Source: Cyanoderma ruficeps (lineage: Eukaryota > Chordata > Aves > Passeriformes > Timaliidae). Taken from it: a stretch of 64,000 nucleotides of DNA. Location: positions 39,383,202-39,447,201 of the forward strand of contig VZDJ01007747.1 of the NCBI GenBank assembly GCA_008694505.1, read 5' to 3'. Below, piece by piece: positions 9,531 through 22,435 of the stretch (within the stretch, counting starts at the first letter, position 1; every line of letters begins with the position of its first letter). Under the pieces are notes generated by a model, which saw only the letters and a list, made by a program, of their open reading frames with translations, was not told where the DNA came from and searched no databases. A program made the translations under genes and the position numbers.

Positions 9531-11695
9531 CCTCCCACACAAGGACGGCTCTGATCACAGGGCTGAACACTCCACTGAACAAGAAGGGTTGAAAGGAAAC
9601 AAGGAGGTCACACAGTTAATGCACAGTGTGGAATAGCTGAGTCTCACTTGCCAAATCCAAGATGTTATTTGGGGTAAACCCCATTTAATGACAGGCATGA
9701 GAATTTATGAAATTATTATTAAGTGAAGAAACTACCATGTGGTATTACAGAAGGCCTGAAAAAATATTAATAAACTGTTGGTTCAAATGTGAAAGTGCTA
9801 AACTCATCAACTATGATGTGCTCTAAAAATAGAGACTTGAGCCTCTGCATCAAAAAAATAATGCTTCCCTTAGGAAGACTTAACCAGGTCCAAGCAAAAA
9901 GCTTCCTGGCTGAAGTCCAAAACCTAAGTCCTTTATTAACTTTCTTTTCATTACTTTCTGGTGGGAAATTTCCTTCCCCCTCACCCCTAATTTCTGTTAA
10001 GCAGTTCAGTTGCTGTGATGACAACAGCAATGACATTCCTATCACCATGAAATGTTTTAAGTTTAAATGTTTGTGTGATTTCTTTACATACTGATCTTAC
10101 AAGTTAAAAATTACCTGTTCCCTATTTACACTTCATGGAGTGAAACTTTAAAAAAAGAGTTGTTCTTCAATTCATTATCCACTTTTGTTTGCTGTCCTAC
10201 TATTTCTGTTTTCTAGATGTGTACTATAACAAGATTTTTCTGTTTATTTAGCAGAGCTGGTAACTTCAGTTTAGAAAATGCTGTGCAGAAAAGTTGGAAC
10301 TTGCCAAACCTTTGTCCAAAGTCAATGGGTTCCAGGGCTTTTGTTTGATCTGAAGATACTTACACTGTTTGCCTTAGGTTTACCTGCCCTACAGAAGAGA
10401 TTTAAATGCTGCCTCAATAGTTCAGAGCTGCAGTTTGCTGAAAAGGGCTCACAGCCATAGAGACTGTTGAGTTGTTTGCTTCCCAGTCATACCTAAAGAT
10501 TATAAAAAAATTACTATACCCTTGAACTTTCTAAGTCCAATATTAGTCTGGATCCCATTGAGAATTTCTTTGGGATGAGAATCACAAAGCAACTGGGTGA
10601 CTGCTGCTCAGTGAGGGCAGTGGGTTAAAAGACTTTCAGACTGTAATGAAACAGAATATAAAACATAATGATATCAACAAAAAATACAGTGATATCTTCC
10701 ATATTGAGTTCCACACTCCCTGGCTCCCAGCCCCAGAAGACTCTGTTTATGCAGTGATTTTGCCTATAGCTGCTGTCGAGCTACCAAGTCTTTACATCAT
10801 GCTGCAACCTCCTGGGTGTCAGTGTGAGCTGAAAAGTGATTAACTGGAAGTGAACTATTGAAGTGACCCCCCAGGCAGTGGTGGAGTCTCCCTGTGTTGC
10901 TGTCTTCCACCTGAGGTCTAATTGTTATTTCTTGCATGAGGTGCACATCTCCCTGGAGAGGAAATGCTACTCTTCAGGAGTTAACCACAAACATACCATC
11001 AGCAAGATGTGAGCAAGAAGGTATGATCCAGTACACAAATTCCTAGAGGAAGCAGCAGCTGGTGAGGCTGCAGCATGATGGAGAAGCCTCTGGAAGCTGT
11101 GGGAGACTCTAATCTGGGTGGGACGGTGTGACACCGTTTGTCTGCCCCAAAAGAGCTTTCAGGGCTGGCTTCCTGGCTATGAGATAAGCTGGGTATGAGA
11201 TAAGGGACGTGGCTACACTGGGTGTTGATGAGGGCTGAAGTACAGTGTGTTGAAGCCAGTTTGGGCATGGCTGCTCACCCCTAGACCTGGTGAACTGGAG
11301 CAAGTCCGGATTAAAGACAATCACAAGCAGTTGGTTGTTAACAGCACTGAATGGCTTTAATCTGGAAAATATGGGACTGGAGGGAGGGAACGCCCACATT
11401 TGGAAATGTTTTCTGCACAGGGCCCAGTGCTCCATTCTCCTCAACATTGCTGGGATGAGACAAGAGCAATCTTCTTAATTTTCAGTGAAATTACCAGAAC
11501 AGTGGGGTTTCCACGGACTCTGACTAGCACAACTTCAGGCGTTGCAGTTTCCAGTGCTGGCTGGAGGTTGCTGGGCCTGTAGCTCACAGCTGTGACAGCT
11601 GCTGCAACTCAGCACTTGATGTGTTAATTTAAACCAACACCACTCATGCTTTAAGTTATTGCGCCAGACCACGCTGCAGAAGAATTTGGGAAGAG
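9531..11695. other. Unique non-coding DNA
   Basis: No recognised repeat or gene. The ORFs of 60-112 codons overlap on both strands without family resemblance. Confidence 0.5.
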
Positions 11696-11697
11696 GC

Positions 11698-11800
11698 CAG
11701 GGGACCTCTCTCATCCAGTGCCCTGCACAAAGCAGGTTCCAGCAAGACCAGGTTGCTCAAGGCTTCATCCAGTTGAATTCAAGGACTCAGCTTCAGGATG
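11698..11800 (-). mobile_element. Short, old CR1 fragment
   Basis: CTCATCCAGTGCCCTGCACA, CAAGACCAGGTTGCTCAAGG and CTTCATCCAGTTGAATTCAAGG follow the order of the inverted CR1 3' UTR ('TCATCCAGTCC… GACCAGGTTGCTCA… CATCCA… TTGAA'). Neither the element's 3' end nor its ORF2 part is recognisable, so this is an internal scrap with blurred edges. Confidence 0.55.
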
Positions 11801-12204
11801 AAGATGCCACAAGCCCTCTGGACAGCTCATTTAATCACCTTTATAGAGACTTTAAAAATATATATATTTAATTGTAACTTCCCACATTGCAGCTTGTGTC
11901 CATTTTCTCTCTCCTACCACAGGGTAGTCAACACTGTTAGTTTATTCCATCCCTCAATTAATAGCTTCTTTCCTGGTAACCAGCTACTGGACTCTGGTTC
12001 CATTTCATGCTGCACAATTAGAGGACAGGTACCATCCCTGCTCTGGCAAGGTTTGAGCATCCAAACAGGACTTCTGTACCAGCTGAGCTGCAGAGATGCT
12101 GTTCCCCAAAGCCTCTCTCTCACAGTATGGCACAGCTGGCTGGAGCCCTAGGAGCAGCCACCCTTCCACAGGGCAGTGGATCCATCCCTGTCTGTAGTTG
12201 TTGT

Positions 12205-12290
12205 GCCGTGGCTTGAAGCACTCTGGGATCCTTGGGGATGAAAAGCGCTGTAAAGACTGGAGTTATGATGATGATTACTAAAATAAAACT
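12205..12290 (+). mobile_element. Tail of an ancient amniote retroposon (L3/MIR-like)
   Basis: CTTGAAGCACTCTGGGATCC, then TTGGGGATGAAAAGCGCTGT, then a trinucleotide-like ATGATGATGATTAC tail. This resembles the 'CTTTGGGATCCTTGGGGATGAAAGGCGCTATA' 3' end shared by old amniote LINE/SINE families. Which family it belongs to cannot be settled by eye. Such relics often lie in slowly evolving DNA. Confidence 0.4.
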
Positions 12291-15200
12291 TTAAAATGCC
12301 TTAATGTAAGGAGTTCATTGGAAGGTTTACAATTTGGGGGTTTTATGAGGGGAGAAGTTATTTCCAAGAACCACATTAGAGTGAGTCCCCCTTAGGATGA
12401 TGCAAAAGGAGAGTTCCAGTGTATTACAAAATTAGCTTGGCTATAGCTTTCTAAGCTTTTAAGACCCCTTAGTATCAGGGGGAAAGTGGAACGGAGTGTC
12501 AGGCAGCCAGAACAGGAATCTGTTTCTATTGGGAAACTATTAGAAAGATTCAATGTGATGGCTGGGACCCAAAGAGAATTTAAATGTCATCCCTTTCCTA
12601 TAATTAATGAATAAGCATCACTGTATTTTTTAATGCAGAAGAAAATAATCTCTCTTGATTGAACTGGGATGTAACATTTTCTGGGATGTAACATTCATAG
12701 TATTCAGAGGTCCCCAGTTCAGGGGTCCTGGGTGGTGTGTCCCAGCTGCTGGGTGCTCTCCATTCCCATTCGAGTGTCTCGGGAGCAAAGGAATGAGAAT
12801 CCTGTGCCAGAACAGATCAGGGGCTGTCATTTTGAGGGTTGTCCCAGATGCATTGCAATCCCCACCAGGAAAAAGGGAGGGTGAATAATTTTTCATCTCT
12901 GGAGTGTGAGTTTTACCACCTCTATCCAGAGTCACAGGGTTGTAAAGTCAGTGCTATAAAGCTTTGCCCTATTGCAGTCTCACTGGTGGTAGAAGATATC
13001 ACAGTTGGTTTCTGCTAAACACTGAAACTGGAGACATGTCCCTTGTTTGGCATTAATGATGTGAACAGACAAGGCATGAACAAGGATTTGAGTTCAAAAC
13101 ACAGAGGCTAAAGCAACTTGGTTGGTCAAAAGACATGCAGAGGGGCCAATGACATCTCCCACATCCCTGTCAAGTGTTCCATCTTTTAAGAGGCACTGTC
13201 CTGCTCACTTCCTACCTCAGTGCCTTTGAATTGCTCTACATGCAATACATTTCTATGGGAACTGCCTTATTTACCCAGCCTGCCCTCTCTGTGTTGGAAC
13301 TAGAGAGAAAACTGATGGAAGGAAAATGAAGTGGTTATTAATTAACAAATGGTTCATTAACAGAAGACATCTGCTTCACATTAGGCAGGAAGAGATGAAG
13401 GCTGAGTCTTACATCCTCAGTGACTGGCTGGTTACAGAGTTGGCATTAAACTCAAAATCTTTTTAAGGCCCTTTTTAAGGTTGCTTTTTTCCACCTTGGA
13501 GATGTCTGTGTAGTGAAGGCTGAGTGCTGTGAGCACCAGTGATGAGACAGGACATCTCACAGCACAGGGAACTTGGCTGTGAAGGATCCCTGTTCTGCTG
13601 TGTGAGGGGTGATCCACCCTGCCCTGCATCCCAGCTCTGCCTCACCCGAATTTCTTACCTTGGTACTGAAGGGAATGGGTAGGAGGCTTCTGGATTTGGA
13701 AGGAGAAACCGGAATTACTCCTACAGTGAATTCAAACAGGCTCAGTCTTAGAAGTAGCGATGGGAGCAGCCTCCTGTACCAGGTGACCAAAACTCCTTAG
13801 CTCAATCCAGGGAGGTGATGGAGCTGAGTTTGTATTTGTGAGCTTTGCATGCAACACCAGCAGCTTATTGGAAGAATGCCAACAGCTGATTGACCAAACC
13901 ATTTTTAAAGCTGTTTGAACAATCAACTTCCTCAGCCACCTGGGTGCTTTGGGAGGTGCCTGTCACTGCATTGTGTGAATATTTCAAATCAGGGTAAGTT
14001 ACCAGCTCCTTGCAGTGGTTTTCTCCTAAAAGACAGGGAGAAGGAGGATGAAGGACTTCACATGGGATACTGCAAAACTGAAATACCATGAAGTTCAAAA
14101 GTGAGATTGTTGTACATGGCCTGGAAAACAGTGGGCAGGACATGCCTGGAAAGTCCTTGTAGTTTTATTTTCTGCTGGAGAATTTGGAAACTGTGTGAAG
14201 AACTCATAAAAAACATATAAGGACATATAAAAAGCCTTCTTTCCCCTTGAAAACCATGCATCTGGCCATAATCAAATTCTCCCCTATCAAAGCAACAAAT
14301 TTCCCTAGATTTTAGGACCAGTGGAATGGGTCAGTAGAGGGACCAAGAAGGGCAAACTACTGATTGCATCAGCTACAAAACTCCTTTTCCTTGTTCCCAG
14401 ATGGATTTTCTGCCTATGGATCAAGAGTATTTGAATTTTGAGTTTTGTCTACCAAACAAAATTGCCCAGAATATTCTATTTTGCAAGAGCTACTCTGGGC
14501 CTGCTGCTCCTCTGAACCCTACTGAGGGAGTGTATTCCAGAGCAATTATTTCACTCTGGAAGGGAGCAGTAATTATTCCACCCTAAAATGACTGTTATTG
14601 TGACAAGCAGCTGGGTGGCTGCAATGATATCAACACTGCTGCCTGCTGGATTTTTCCCCTCTGTTATGCTTATGAACACTTCTATCCCAGCACAGGTATG
14701 CATCCCTCCTCCCCTTCCTATGGAAAAGTTGACTTGTTTTACCATCATTTCTTAACTCCCATGACCTCGGCTCAATTGGATGCAACCCCCTTTTGTTCAA
14801 ACTGCATCTGGGACTTTCTGTCAGTGCTCCTTGGAGTCCCCTTCTCTTTTACTGGCTGCCTGATGAGGTTGAAGTGCAGCAGGCAGCTCTCAGCCCCTGG
14901 GTGCTGCAGTGAGAGCATCTCTCCCTGTCACTGCCCCGTGTTTACAGCCATCTCAGGCAGCTTTTGGTCGGCATGACAGTGTTTTCCTGCCCGAGCCAAC
15001 TTGAATTAATTTGGAGCATAACATTTCAGGAGACAGTATTGAGTCCTTCAGTGAAATCCAAACAGATTGCAGCTGCTCTGTGCTCTATTAACCCCATCAT
15101 TTTGTAATTCTGTCCAAAAGAACCAGGGGGAAGGGCATAGAAAGCTGGAGTCTGGAAGGATTTTGATTCCACAAAATCAAAATGCAAGCTGGAGGGAGTG

Positions 15201-15615
15201 TAAGAAATATTTTCCTGGAGCAGGACAGTGGGTCAGTGAGATGGATTTCTTTACCTCTGAATGCTCTTTTATCCATAATTAATGGTTGGTGCATTCTCCA
15301 CTGTGGAAGTGTGTGTCCCCCTCATGGGTAGTTTTCTGAAGTACCTTGTGATTTTGGCTCTAAGGTTCTTAGCTCATACCAGCTTCCAAGGGGACTTCTG
15401 TTCCTCAGAGATGGGTTCTTCAAAGTAGTCACCAGAAAAAACTAATAATAATTAGAAACACCCTTTACTCCCATTCCTCGTTAACAAAACCTTCTGAAGA
15501 CCTAATACTGACAAAATCATTGGATGCTGTTTAGGACTTTGAAAGCTGTTGACCTCAATAGTGCTGTGGCAGACAAACCAAAGTGAGAATCTTGCCCAAA
15601 ATACTCTACGTTTGG
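12291..15615. other. Unique non-coding DNA with minor local duplications
   Basis: No gene or transposon recognised. Small local repeats: CTGGGATGTAACATT occurs twice in 32 bp (12664-12678 and 12681-12695), and CTTTTTAAGG-type units occur back to back near 13459-13480. These are slippage-scale events. Confidence 0.5.
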
Positions 15616-15619
15616 CTCT

Positions 15620-15676
15620 GGTGTTTGGTTGGGTTTTTTTGGTTTGGTTGGTTTTTTGGGTTTTTTGGGTTTTTTT
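15620..15676. repeat. G/T low-complexity tract (TTTTTTGGG-like)
   Basis: The plus strand here is almost purely G and T, with T runs broken by GG and GGG, including back-to-back TTTTTTGGG units. It is low-complexity DNA of a kind repeated elsewhere in the window (22380-22435, 30550-30622). Confidence 0.85.
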
Positions 15677-16485
15677 CCCCTTAATTATGCTGGCTCCCTG
15701 TTGACCTCTTAATGGATCCCGGCTCCATTGTCCTCCAGGTGTTTAATGGTTTTTCTTCACTCAGTGGTTGCCATGTTTCTCCTTCCCCCATTTTATGTGG
15801 CTTCTATCCTTGCAATGATCATTGGCATTTACTATTCACCACATGTGAGTGTGTCCTGGTCTTCAAATGCCTGACAAGAAACCAAACCAGAAACAAACAT
15901 CTTGATGGTATAAAAACCAGCCAGTGATTGCCTTGGTAGGATAAGGGGAGAGGAGCTGAGCAAGCCCATTTATGCATGTTCACCTTTTCCAGCAAAGAAG
16001 AGATTCTCTTCCCTAACTACCAAGCTTCCTGGCAGTTGCCCCTTGCTGCTAAAATATCCCAGCTTTGTGCTTGTGTCCTCCCTGCTGGAGAAACCTGCAG
16101 CCCAGTGTGGGTGTTTCCATTGAGGCTTGGTGGCAATGAGGACATGAGTAAAGCCAGAGCCTGCTGCAGATCCTGCAGGAAATGAGATGCCTCTGCTGAG
16201 TGGGGATGAGATGTGGTTACACACTCTGGCATCAGCCAAAGGACTCCTGTGCTAACCTCAGATTTTCTCCATATAGTTCATATCACAGTATGGACAGAAA
16301 GAGATTGAAGATGAAACCTTGGGAGATTGTTTCTGGGAAGCAGCTACATTCATTTCACTTTCCTTCCTATCACATCATCTCACCAAAATGTCACAAGGGA
16401 GGGCTGAGGCATCTTTGCCACCTACTGCTATGAGATGCCCTCGACAGCCAAATGCCTCTCTGTTGCTCCTTCTCTCTTCCTCTAA
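15677..16485. other. Unique non-coding DNA
   Basis: No recognised feature. The short ORFs near 15970-16240 overlap on both strands. Confidence 0.5.
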
Positions 16486-16672
16486 ACAAAAGAAAATAAA
16501 ATAACAACACCAAAAGAAAAAAAACAAACAGAAACTCCACAGAAAACAAAAAAACCCCACAAAAACCAAAACAAAAACAACAAAAAAAACCAAACCAAAA
16601 AACCAACAAAAAACCCCCACCCACAAAAAACCCCAAATCAAACCAAACANAAAAAAAAAAAAAAAAAATCAA
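16486..16672. repeat. A/C-rich low-complexity tract with an unresolved base
   Basis: Almost only A and C on the plus strand (AACAAAAAAACC-like), ending in a long A run with an N at 16650. The opposite strand reads as a T/G tract, giving an artefactual Phe/Val/Gly/Cys-rich ORF. The N marks an assembly ambiguity in the homopolymer. Confidence 0.9.
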
Positions 16673-17944
16673 AAAAGCAGATTTTCTCTTTATTTCCCCC
16701 ACACCCAATGCACTGTTTTAAGGTGGAAAAGCCCTTCTCTATGTTACTTTCCAAGAATGTAATTTCTCTTAGGACATTTCCTTATTAATATCTGTAATGC
16801 ATCTTAATACAGACTTCTTTTTCTCTTCAAAAAGTACAGCAGAAGCTCAAAAATGAGTGGTTCCTGTATAAATGCTTCTGATATATTTGAATAATAAAGG
16901 ACAAAGCAAATTCCTGTGTCAGAAGAAGATGATCTGGGATGACTTTGAGCTGTCTCTAGCCCTGGAACTAACTCTTTGTGGGAACTTTGCTTAGACAAGA
17001 TGCTGTAATAGGACAGGGTGTCTTGCTTCCTCAGAGGCCTTGGGAACTCTTATTTCTCTGTCTCTCATTTTTCCTGTCCTCAAACCCAGCCCAACTCCAG
17101 ATGTCCAACTGATGCCAACCAAAGCAGCTCCTGCACAGCTGGTGTTGGCCATGAACTCATGTGCTTGTATTGCTTATAGCTCTTGTCCTTCCCCATGTCA
17201 ACTCTCTCCTGGTGATTTATTTGTCCCTTCATGCTGTCACATCTTGATTTATTTCATTGCTGCTGATGGCAGGGCCCTGTCTGGATTCTCTGCTCCTGGT
17301 GCACTCTACTCTGTGGCAAAGGTAATTACCAGTAGCAGAGAGCAAGAGGTTAATTTCAGGCTCCTTTCCTCTGCCTGGACCTGGCATAAATTCTCAGGAG
17401 AATCAACTGTGCAAGCAGCTGCCACTCAGTACAGAAATAAATAATTCCATTTTTAAGAAAGCAAAATTTTTATGCAGTGCATAACTGGAGTGATTTTTCA
17501 GCATTTTTTTGTGGGTTTGGAATTAAACCTTCTACGTAGAGGTTTAAATACTGATTACCTCAGTCCATTTTCATTTAAAACCCAGGGTGATCTGAAGGGA
17601 GAAAATGTTTCTAAAAGCATCTAAACAATAAATGATTTTCAGACTGATGGAGAAACATTAAATATATGTTTTCCTCTTTCATTACCCTTTTTTAAATTAG
17701 TATTGTGTTTCTAGTAAGGGGAATGAATATTTCCTGCTTTGACACTCTGCTTCATTAAGCAAATTGCTCACTATTAATCAAACTTAGTTGGCTCCTTGTC
17801 TGATTTAAATATTTTACCCATAGCCCATGAAACAGGCTGGTGGTGATGCCATCAGCAGGGGGCAAAATCTGTGTGATGGAGGGAGGTTTCTCCTTATACC
17901 CATCATAGGTTCAGCCCATCAGCAGCTGGCTGCGTACACAGGCT
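16673..17944. other. Unique non-coding DNA
   Basis: A 134-codon ORF at 17040-17444 on the plus strand has no recognisable domain and a Ser/Ala/Pro/Cys composition typical of translated non-coding DNA. Nothing else is seen. Confidence 0.5.
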
Positions 17945-18175
17945 CCCAGGTACCACATCAAATGCATTTTGAATGCTTCCAGGGACAGTGATTCCACTAC
18001 TCCCTGGACAGCCTGTTCCAATGTTTGACAAGTTTTTCCATGAAGAAATTTTTCTAATATCTGATCTAAATCTCCCTGGCATAACCTGAGGCCATTTTCT
18101 CTCATCCTGTCACTTGTTACCTGAGGGAAGAGACCAGCACCCATCTCACTACAACCCCCTTTCAGCTCTGTCTTA
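17945..18175 (-). mobile_element. CR1 LINE fragment (3' UTR region)
   Basis: TTTTGAATGCTTCCAGGGAC, CCACTACTCCCTGGACAGCC, TGTTCCAATGTTTGACAAG and AGAAATTTTTCTAATATCTG follow the inverted CR1 3' UTR in order. CTCTCATCCTGTCACTTGTT and GAAGAGACCAGCACCCATCT come next. The extreme 3' end is missing or unrecognisably decayed on the left side, and the element is truncated on the right. Confidence 0.85.
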
Positions 18176-21100
18176 CCTGGAAGTCACCACTTGCAGTAGC
18201 TCATCAATTGGTGAGATTTTTGCATTACTTGGCACAGCTGATTATTTTTGAGACCTCATGAAGGGAACCAGAACACCGACTGCATAGTCCATGGCTTACA
18301 TCCCCAGGGTTATAGGGAAAGAGTGACCCCAAGGATCTGATTCCTGCTGTGAAGCTGAAGAAAAGCCCAGAGCAATAGCCAGAGGTCTCAGGAAGTGTTC
18401 CCCACAGCTGCTGCTCTCAGAGTGGGGGACTACCCAGCTGAAATTGCCACTGGGTTCACCTGGAGAGAGCTCTGCTCCAAACCCCAGAGCCCCAGGGGTG
18501 GAGTCAGGACAGTTGCTTCTGCAGAGCAGCCCTTACAGGGAAATGCCCTAAAGCAGCTGCAATTGTGGATCAAAAGCATTTGGGAGGTTGCTTGAGCATT
18601 AGGCACCTGGCCAGGCACAGTGTGGGCTGGCACTGCCAGGTTCTTGTAAGTACAGGAGTTGTGACAGTGGTGTGGGAAGTAGCAGTAGCAGGGTGGTGGG
18701 TCAGGAGCAGCTGCTGGGGATGCAGAGGGCAACAAAGGACAGTGACTGGCTGAAGAGGTTCTGCAAAAGGATCTGCTTTGAGGAGCACATCTTTTATGAG
18801 TGTTTTCTTCAACGGTCTTGGCATAAAAAAGCTCAGGTTTGTTGGTGGGAATTCCTCCTGTGCATTCCCTCCTGCCATGACTGCCTTTTGTTTGGGCTGT
18901 AGTTAGCAGCGAGCTGCCTCAGGCTGGGGTATCACCAAAGCTGCAGAAGGATCTGAAGGTATCTGAGGGAGATATATGCCCTCAGGAGAGGAAAAAAAGC
19001 TGTTTCTTGATCCACAGGAACCATCCTCCCAGGCAGGTCATCTCAGAGATAACATGAAGATCTTTGCTTCCCAATTTTAGGGTTGGTGAGTTGTCTCAGT
19101 TGAACACACATGCCATTAATAAAGCCTTAACTTCATCTTTGTGCTTATTTGCCCTTTGGGCTGCAAGGAAAAAAACAGTCAGATGTGCAGATAAAAATTG
19201 TAGCATCTTTGGCTTAAACTTCAAGTTTGGGACTAATGTAGAAGGTGGCAGGAGAGGCTCAGGTCAGGAAAGCAACAAGGCAAAGCCTGGTGGAGGAAAG
19301 GCGCTTCTTCAGAAAGGAATTGGGGTTTGAAGGGGCACTAGGTAAAGGGTCAACAGGAGAATCCCTAAGGTGATTTCTCTAAACAGTTTTATTCTGTGCA
19401 TGTCTGCCTAGTCAAGTTAACTTGATCCTGAACAAGTTTTCTGATTTTAAAAACTGCAACAAATCGCAAGCAATTGCACATGTGCTTCTCTTGAAACACT
19501 CATGTAGCTGCATGTCTGATTATAATTACACTCCTGTGAAAAATTTTGGTGGACCCAAGGACTTAATCCCACAAGCCTCACTGATCACATCGCTGTACGT
19601 GAGAATTTATGCTTGCAGGATTAAACACTGCCTTCAGCAATGAAGCAATTAATTGTTATAAGCAGAAAACATGCAGGGGTGGGGGAAGAAGGGACAGGCT
19701 AAAACACACTGGGAGTGAAATCTTTCACTGCTGTGGGTACAGATCCCTGTCACTAGGGCTCATTGCTGGGCAAGGCTGGCCCAGACACTGTGCTTACCAG
19801 GGAAGTGATGATTTACTCTGCTTGACCCAGAGAGGGAAATAAAACCTGATTTTAATTCCAGCTGCGTAAAGAGTGTGTGGGTGTGCCAGAAGTGCTTTCC
19901 CTGGAGAGGTCCTACAATTCATCACTCTGGTTTGCAAATTTCCTGATAGTCAGAGAGCTGGGGCTGGGCATGGCTGCAGGCATGGGAGCAAACCACTGCC
20001 TCTGCCAGGGAGTGACCACCCACCTGAGACTGCCCTGAGCCAGACCAGCTGGGCACATGGTGGGAGTTAGTGAAGAAAAAGAAGGGGAAGGAAGGTTTGA
20101 CTGAGTTGAGGACTGAACAAAGAAAATACAAGTTTGTTCAGACACTGAGCTCTGAGTACTGCTGCATGGGAGGTCTTTCTGCTGAGGCTGCGTTGGGAGA
20201 CCAGGATGGTGTGTGACCCCTTAGGGAAGGGATTGCACAGCCCACTTTCTTCCTGTGACCTCCACCAGCTCAGCTGCAGAGCTCAACACACCTTCCTCTT
20301 ACTTGGGGCTGCCTTGCTCCTGTGGAAAGGATCTTTCTTCTTGTGGAAAGAACTTCTTTTCTTAGTTTTTCTCCTAAAAACCTTCAGGAGGCTTCACCCA
20401 ATCCCCAGGTACACAATCAAATAAAGATGAGATTTTGCAGAAGAGGACATTTTCTCCTGTTACTCTGGTGTAAATGTGAGGTTCAGAAATAAACCACCCT
20501 GAAGTCACCTGGTTATTGAGGAGGCCACGAGTTCATGGTGAACCTCATCCCAGGTGAAAATCAGGAAAAACCTGAGTTAACCTGTTGGTGGCATTATCTT
20601 CTCTTGTAAATTATCACTGTCCTATTGAAATCATCTGAAGATCTAGATTGAACCCATTTTCCCTTTTCTCTTTCCTCCTCAACAGGAGAAAAGTGAGAGA
20701 GTGAATTGAAAACAGTGAAGCACTAAACTAGCATTTCCAAGAGGCAAGAAAAGCAGTTTGGAGCTGACACCCAGCCCTTTCTGCTGAGCAGATGGTATCC
20801 TTTGCCTTCAGTAAATTTCAGAGAATTGGTGTTGCAATGTATGGAGCAGCATTAAACAGCTGCAGCCATGATGGTCTGAGGTCACTAACCAAGGAAAGTT
20901 AGATTTTTCTTCACTCACTTCATCTGAATATTTGGGGTAGGGGGAAACAATGAACTCCTGCACACCTGGGCTTTTCTTTCCATCTGTATATGCCTGTGTC
21001 TTCAGAAACAGTCTGTAGGCCCCCTAGAAATGGCAGGATGGAGATGGAGCAACCCCAGTTCCTGGGACATGGGCGTGGGAATCTCTGATACCCTTTTTCC

Positions 21101-22360
21101 TGAGGTATTTTTTACAGAATTTGTCTCATTTGTGCTCAGTTTCTCTGCCATAGCTGCCTTGGAGCTGAAGTGGGAAGTTCACCTGCAAGGGCAGCAGGAG
21201 GCAGCTGCTGTCCTGTGGTCTTGTGTGATTGCAGACCTGCATGGGCTGTCCCCCTGGAGAAGTTTGATGCCCACATTTGAATAAGTAGATCCCAGACATT
21301 CAGGGTGTTCTGCCAGAAGCCCCAATGGTTTGGCAGATTTTCCAAGCTCATGCCCCTTCTTGCTTTCATTGATGTCCGTCTTAATTATTTTATATATACC
21401 GTTCCTTGCTGCATGAAAGAGTGTTCTGAATGTGTGAGAAGGAGACTTTGTTGTCTCTTATTACTCATGTAATTAGGCAGTACTGGTAACTTTATGTAAA
21501 GGAATATGAAAATATTTAGGTTGCTTTTGGCCAAACGCCTTGCAAAACTTCAGAATCCCCTGAATTTAGATGAATTTCATGTTTCTTCTGGGGTTGTTGT
21601 AATCTCTAGAGGAGTTTAGCTAGTTAGCTACAGCAGGTCTCCTTTAGGGCTTTCTGTCCCTTTGTTGTCATATATCAACCTCTTAAATCATGAATTAAGC
21701 CACTGCCATTAATAATGTCTGGGAAACATTCTCATAGCTAAAACGTGACCAGCCCACGAGCTTTAACAGTCAGCAGTGAAAACACTTGTCACCAGCTCTG
21801 CGAACAGTGGAGCGTGTAAGTCCTGAACAGGAATGGCTCTATAGGACTAAGGAAACAAATGGAAGCCTTGCTGTTTTATTAGCTCAACAAACTACATTTC
21901 ACTCCTGTCTCTGCTTCCCTTCCTGTGCAGCAATATATGCCCCGTTCCCAAAACGCTCCTGTAAACAATGGGGAGGGAAGCCTTTTGTGTGGCTTTCACT
22001 AAGATTGCAAGTTGTGTGGGCAATGCAACTCAACAGAATTTCAATGAGATTTGCAAGCCTGTGTGCTTATGCAAAGGGAAGTATTTCATAATGCCTATTC
22101 TCTCTTAATTGACTTATTTTTTTGCACACCATAATTTATATGAAGAAAAAAAAGGGAAAGTGCTTTGGCAAAATAGTCAAGGGTGTCTTTGAAGAACTCA
22201 AAGAAATTTTGTGTGGATGGATTTATTAATTCTGTAATTAAAACACTTTGATGCAAACATGACATAGACCAGAAATTGTAAACTGCTCTGCTTAGTGCTC
22301 CAAAGGTCTCGTCTCTTTACATTAGTCAGTTTCTGTTCTGAATTGTATATTATGTATTGT
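18176..22360. other. Unique non-coding DNA; possible conserved block near 21.6-22.1 kb
   Basis: No gene or transposon recognised. The 21640-22140 part is A+T-rich and repeat-free. It has SOX-like motifs (CTTTGTT at 21660, AACAATGG at 21964) and an octamer-like ATGCAAAG (22069-22076), a look often seen in vertebrate enhancers. This is only suggestive. Confidence 0.4.
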
Positions 22361-22379
22361 TTTTTGGGCCACTTGAATT

Positions 22380-22435
22380 ATTTTTAGGGTTTTTTTGTTT
22401 ATTGTCTTGTTGGGGTTTTTTTAATTAATTTTGAA
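22380..22435. repeat. T-rich low-complexity tract
   Basis: T runs interspersed with G (TTTTTAGGGTTTTTTTGTTT and on), similar in type to the tract at 15.6 kb. A short (TG)n run also occurs at about 22650-22661. Confidence 0.7.

Noticed and set aside
9031..9554. A 135-codon ORF and companions
   Set aside because: They lie in the antisense direction of a CR1 copy, so they are repeat-derived shadows.
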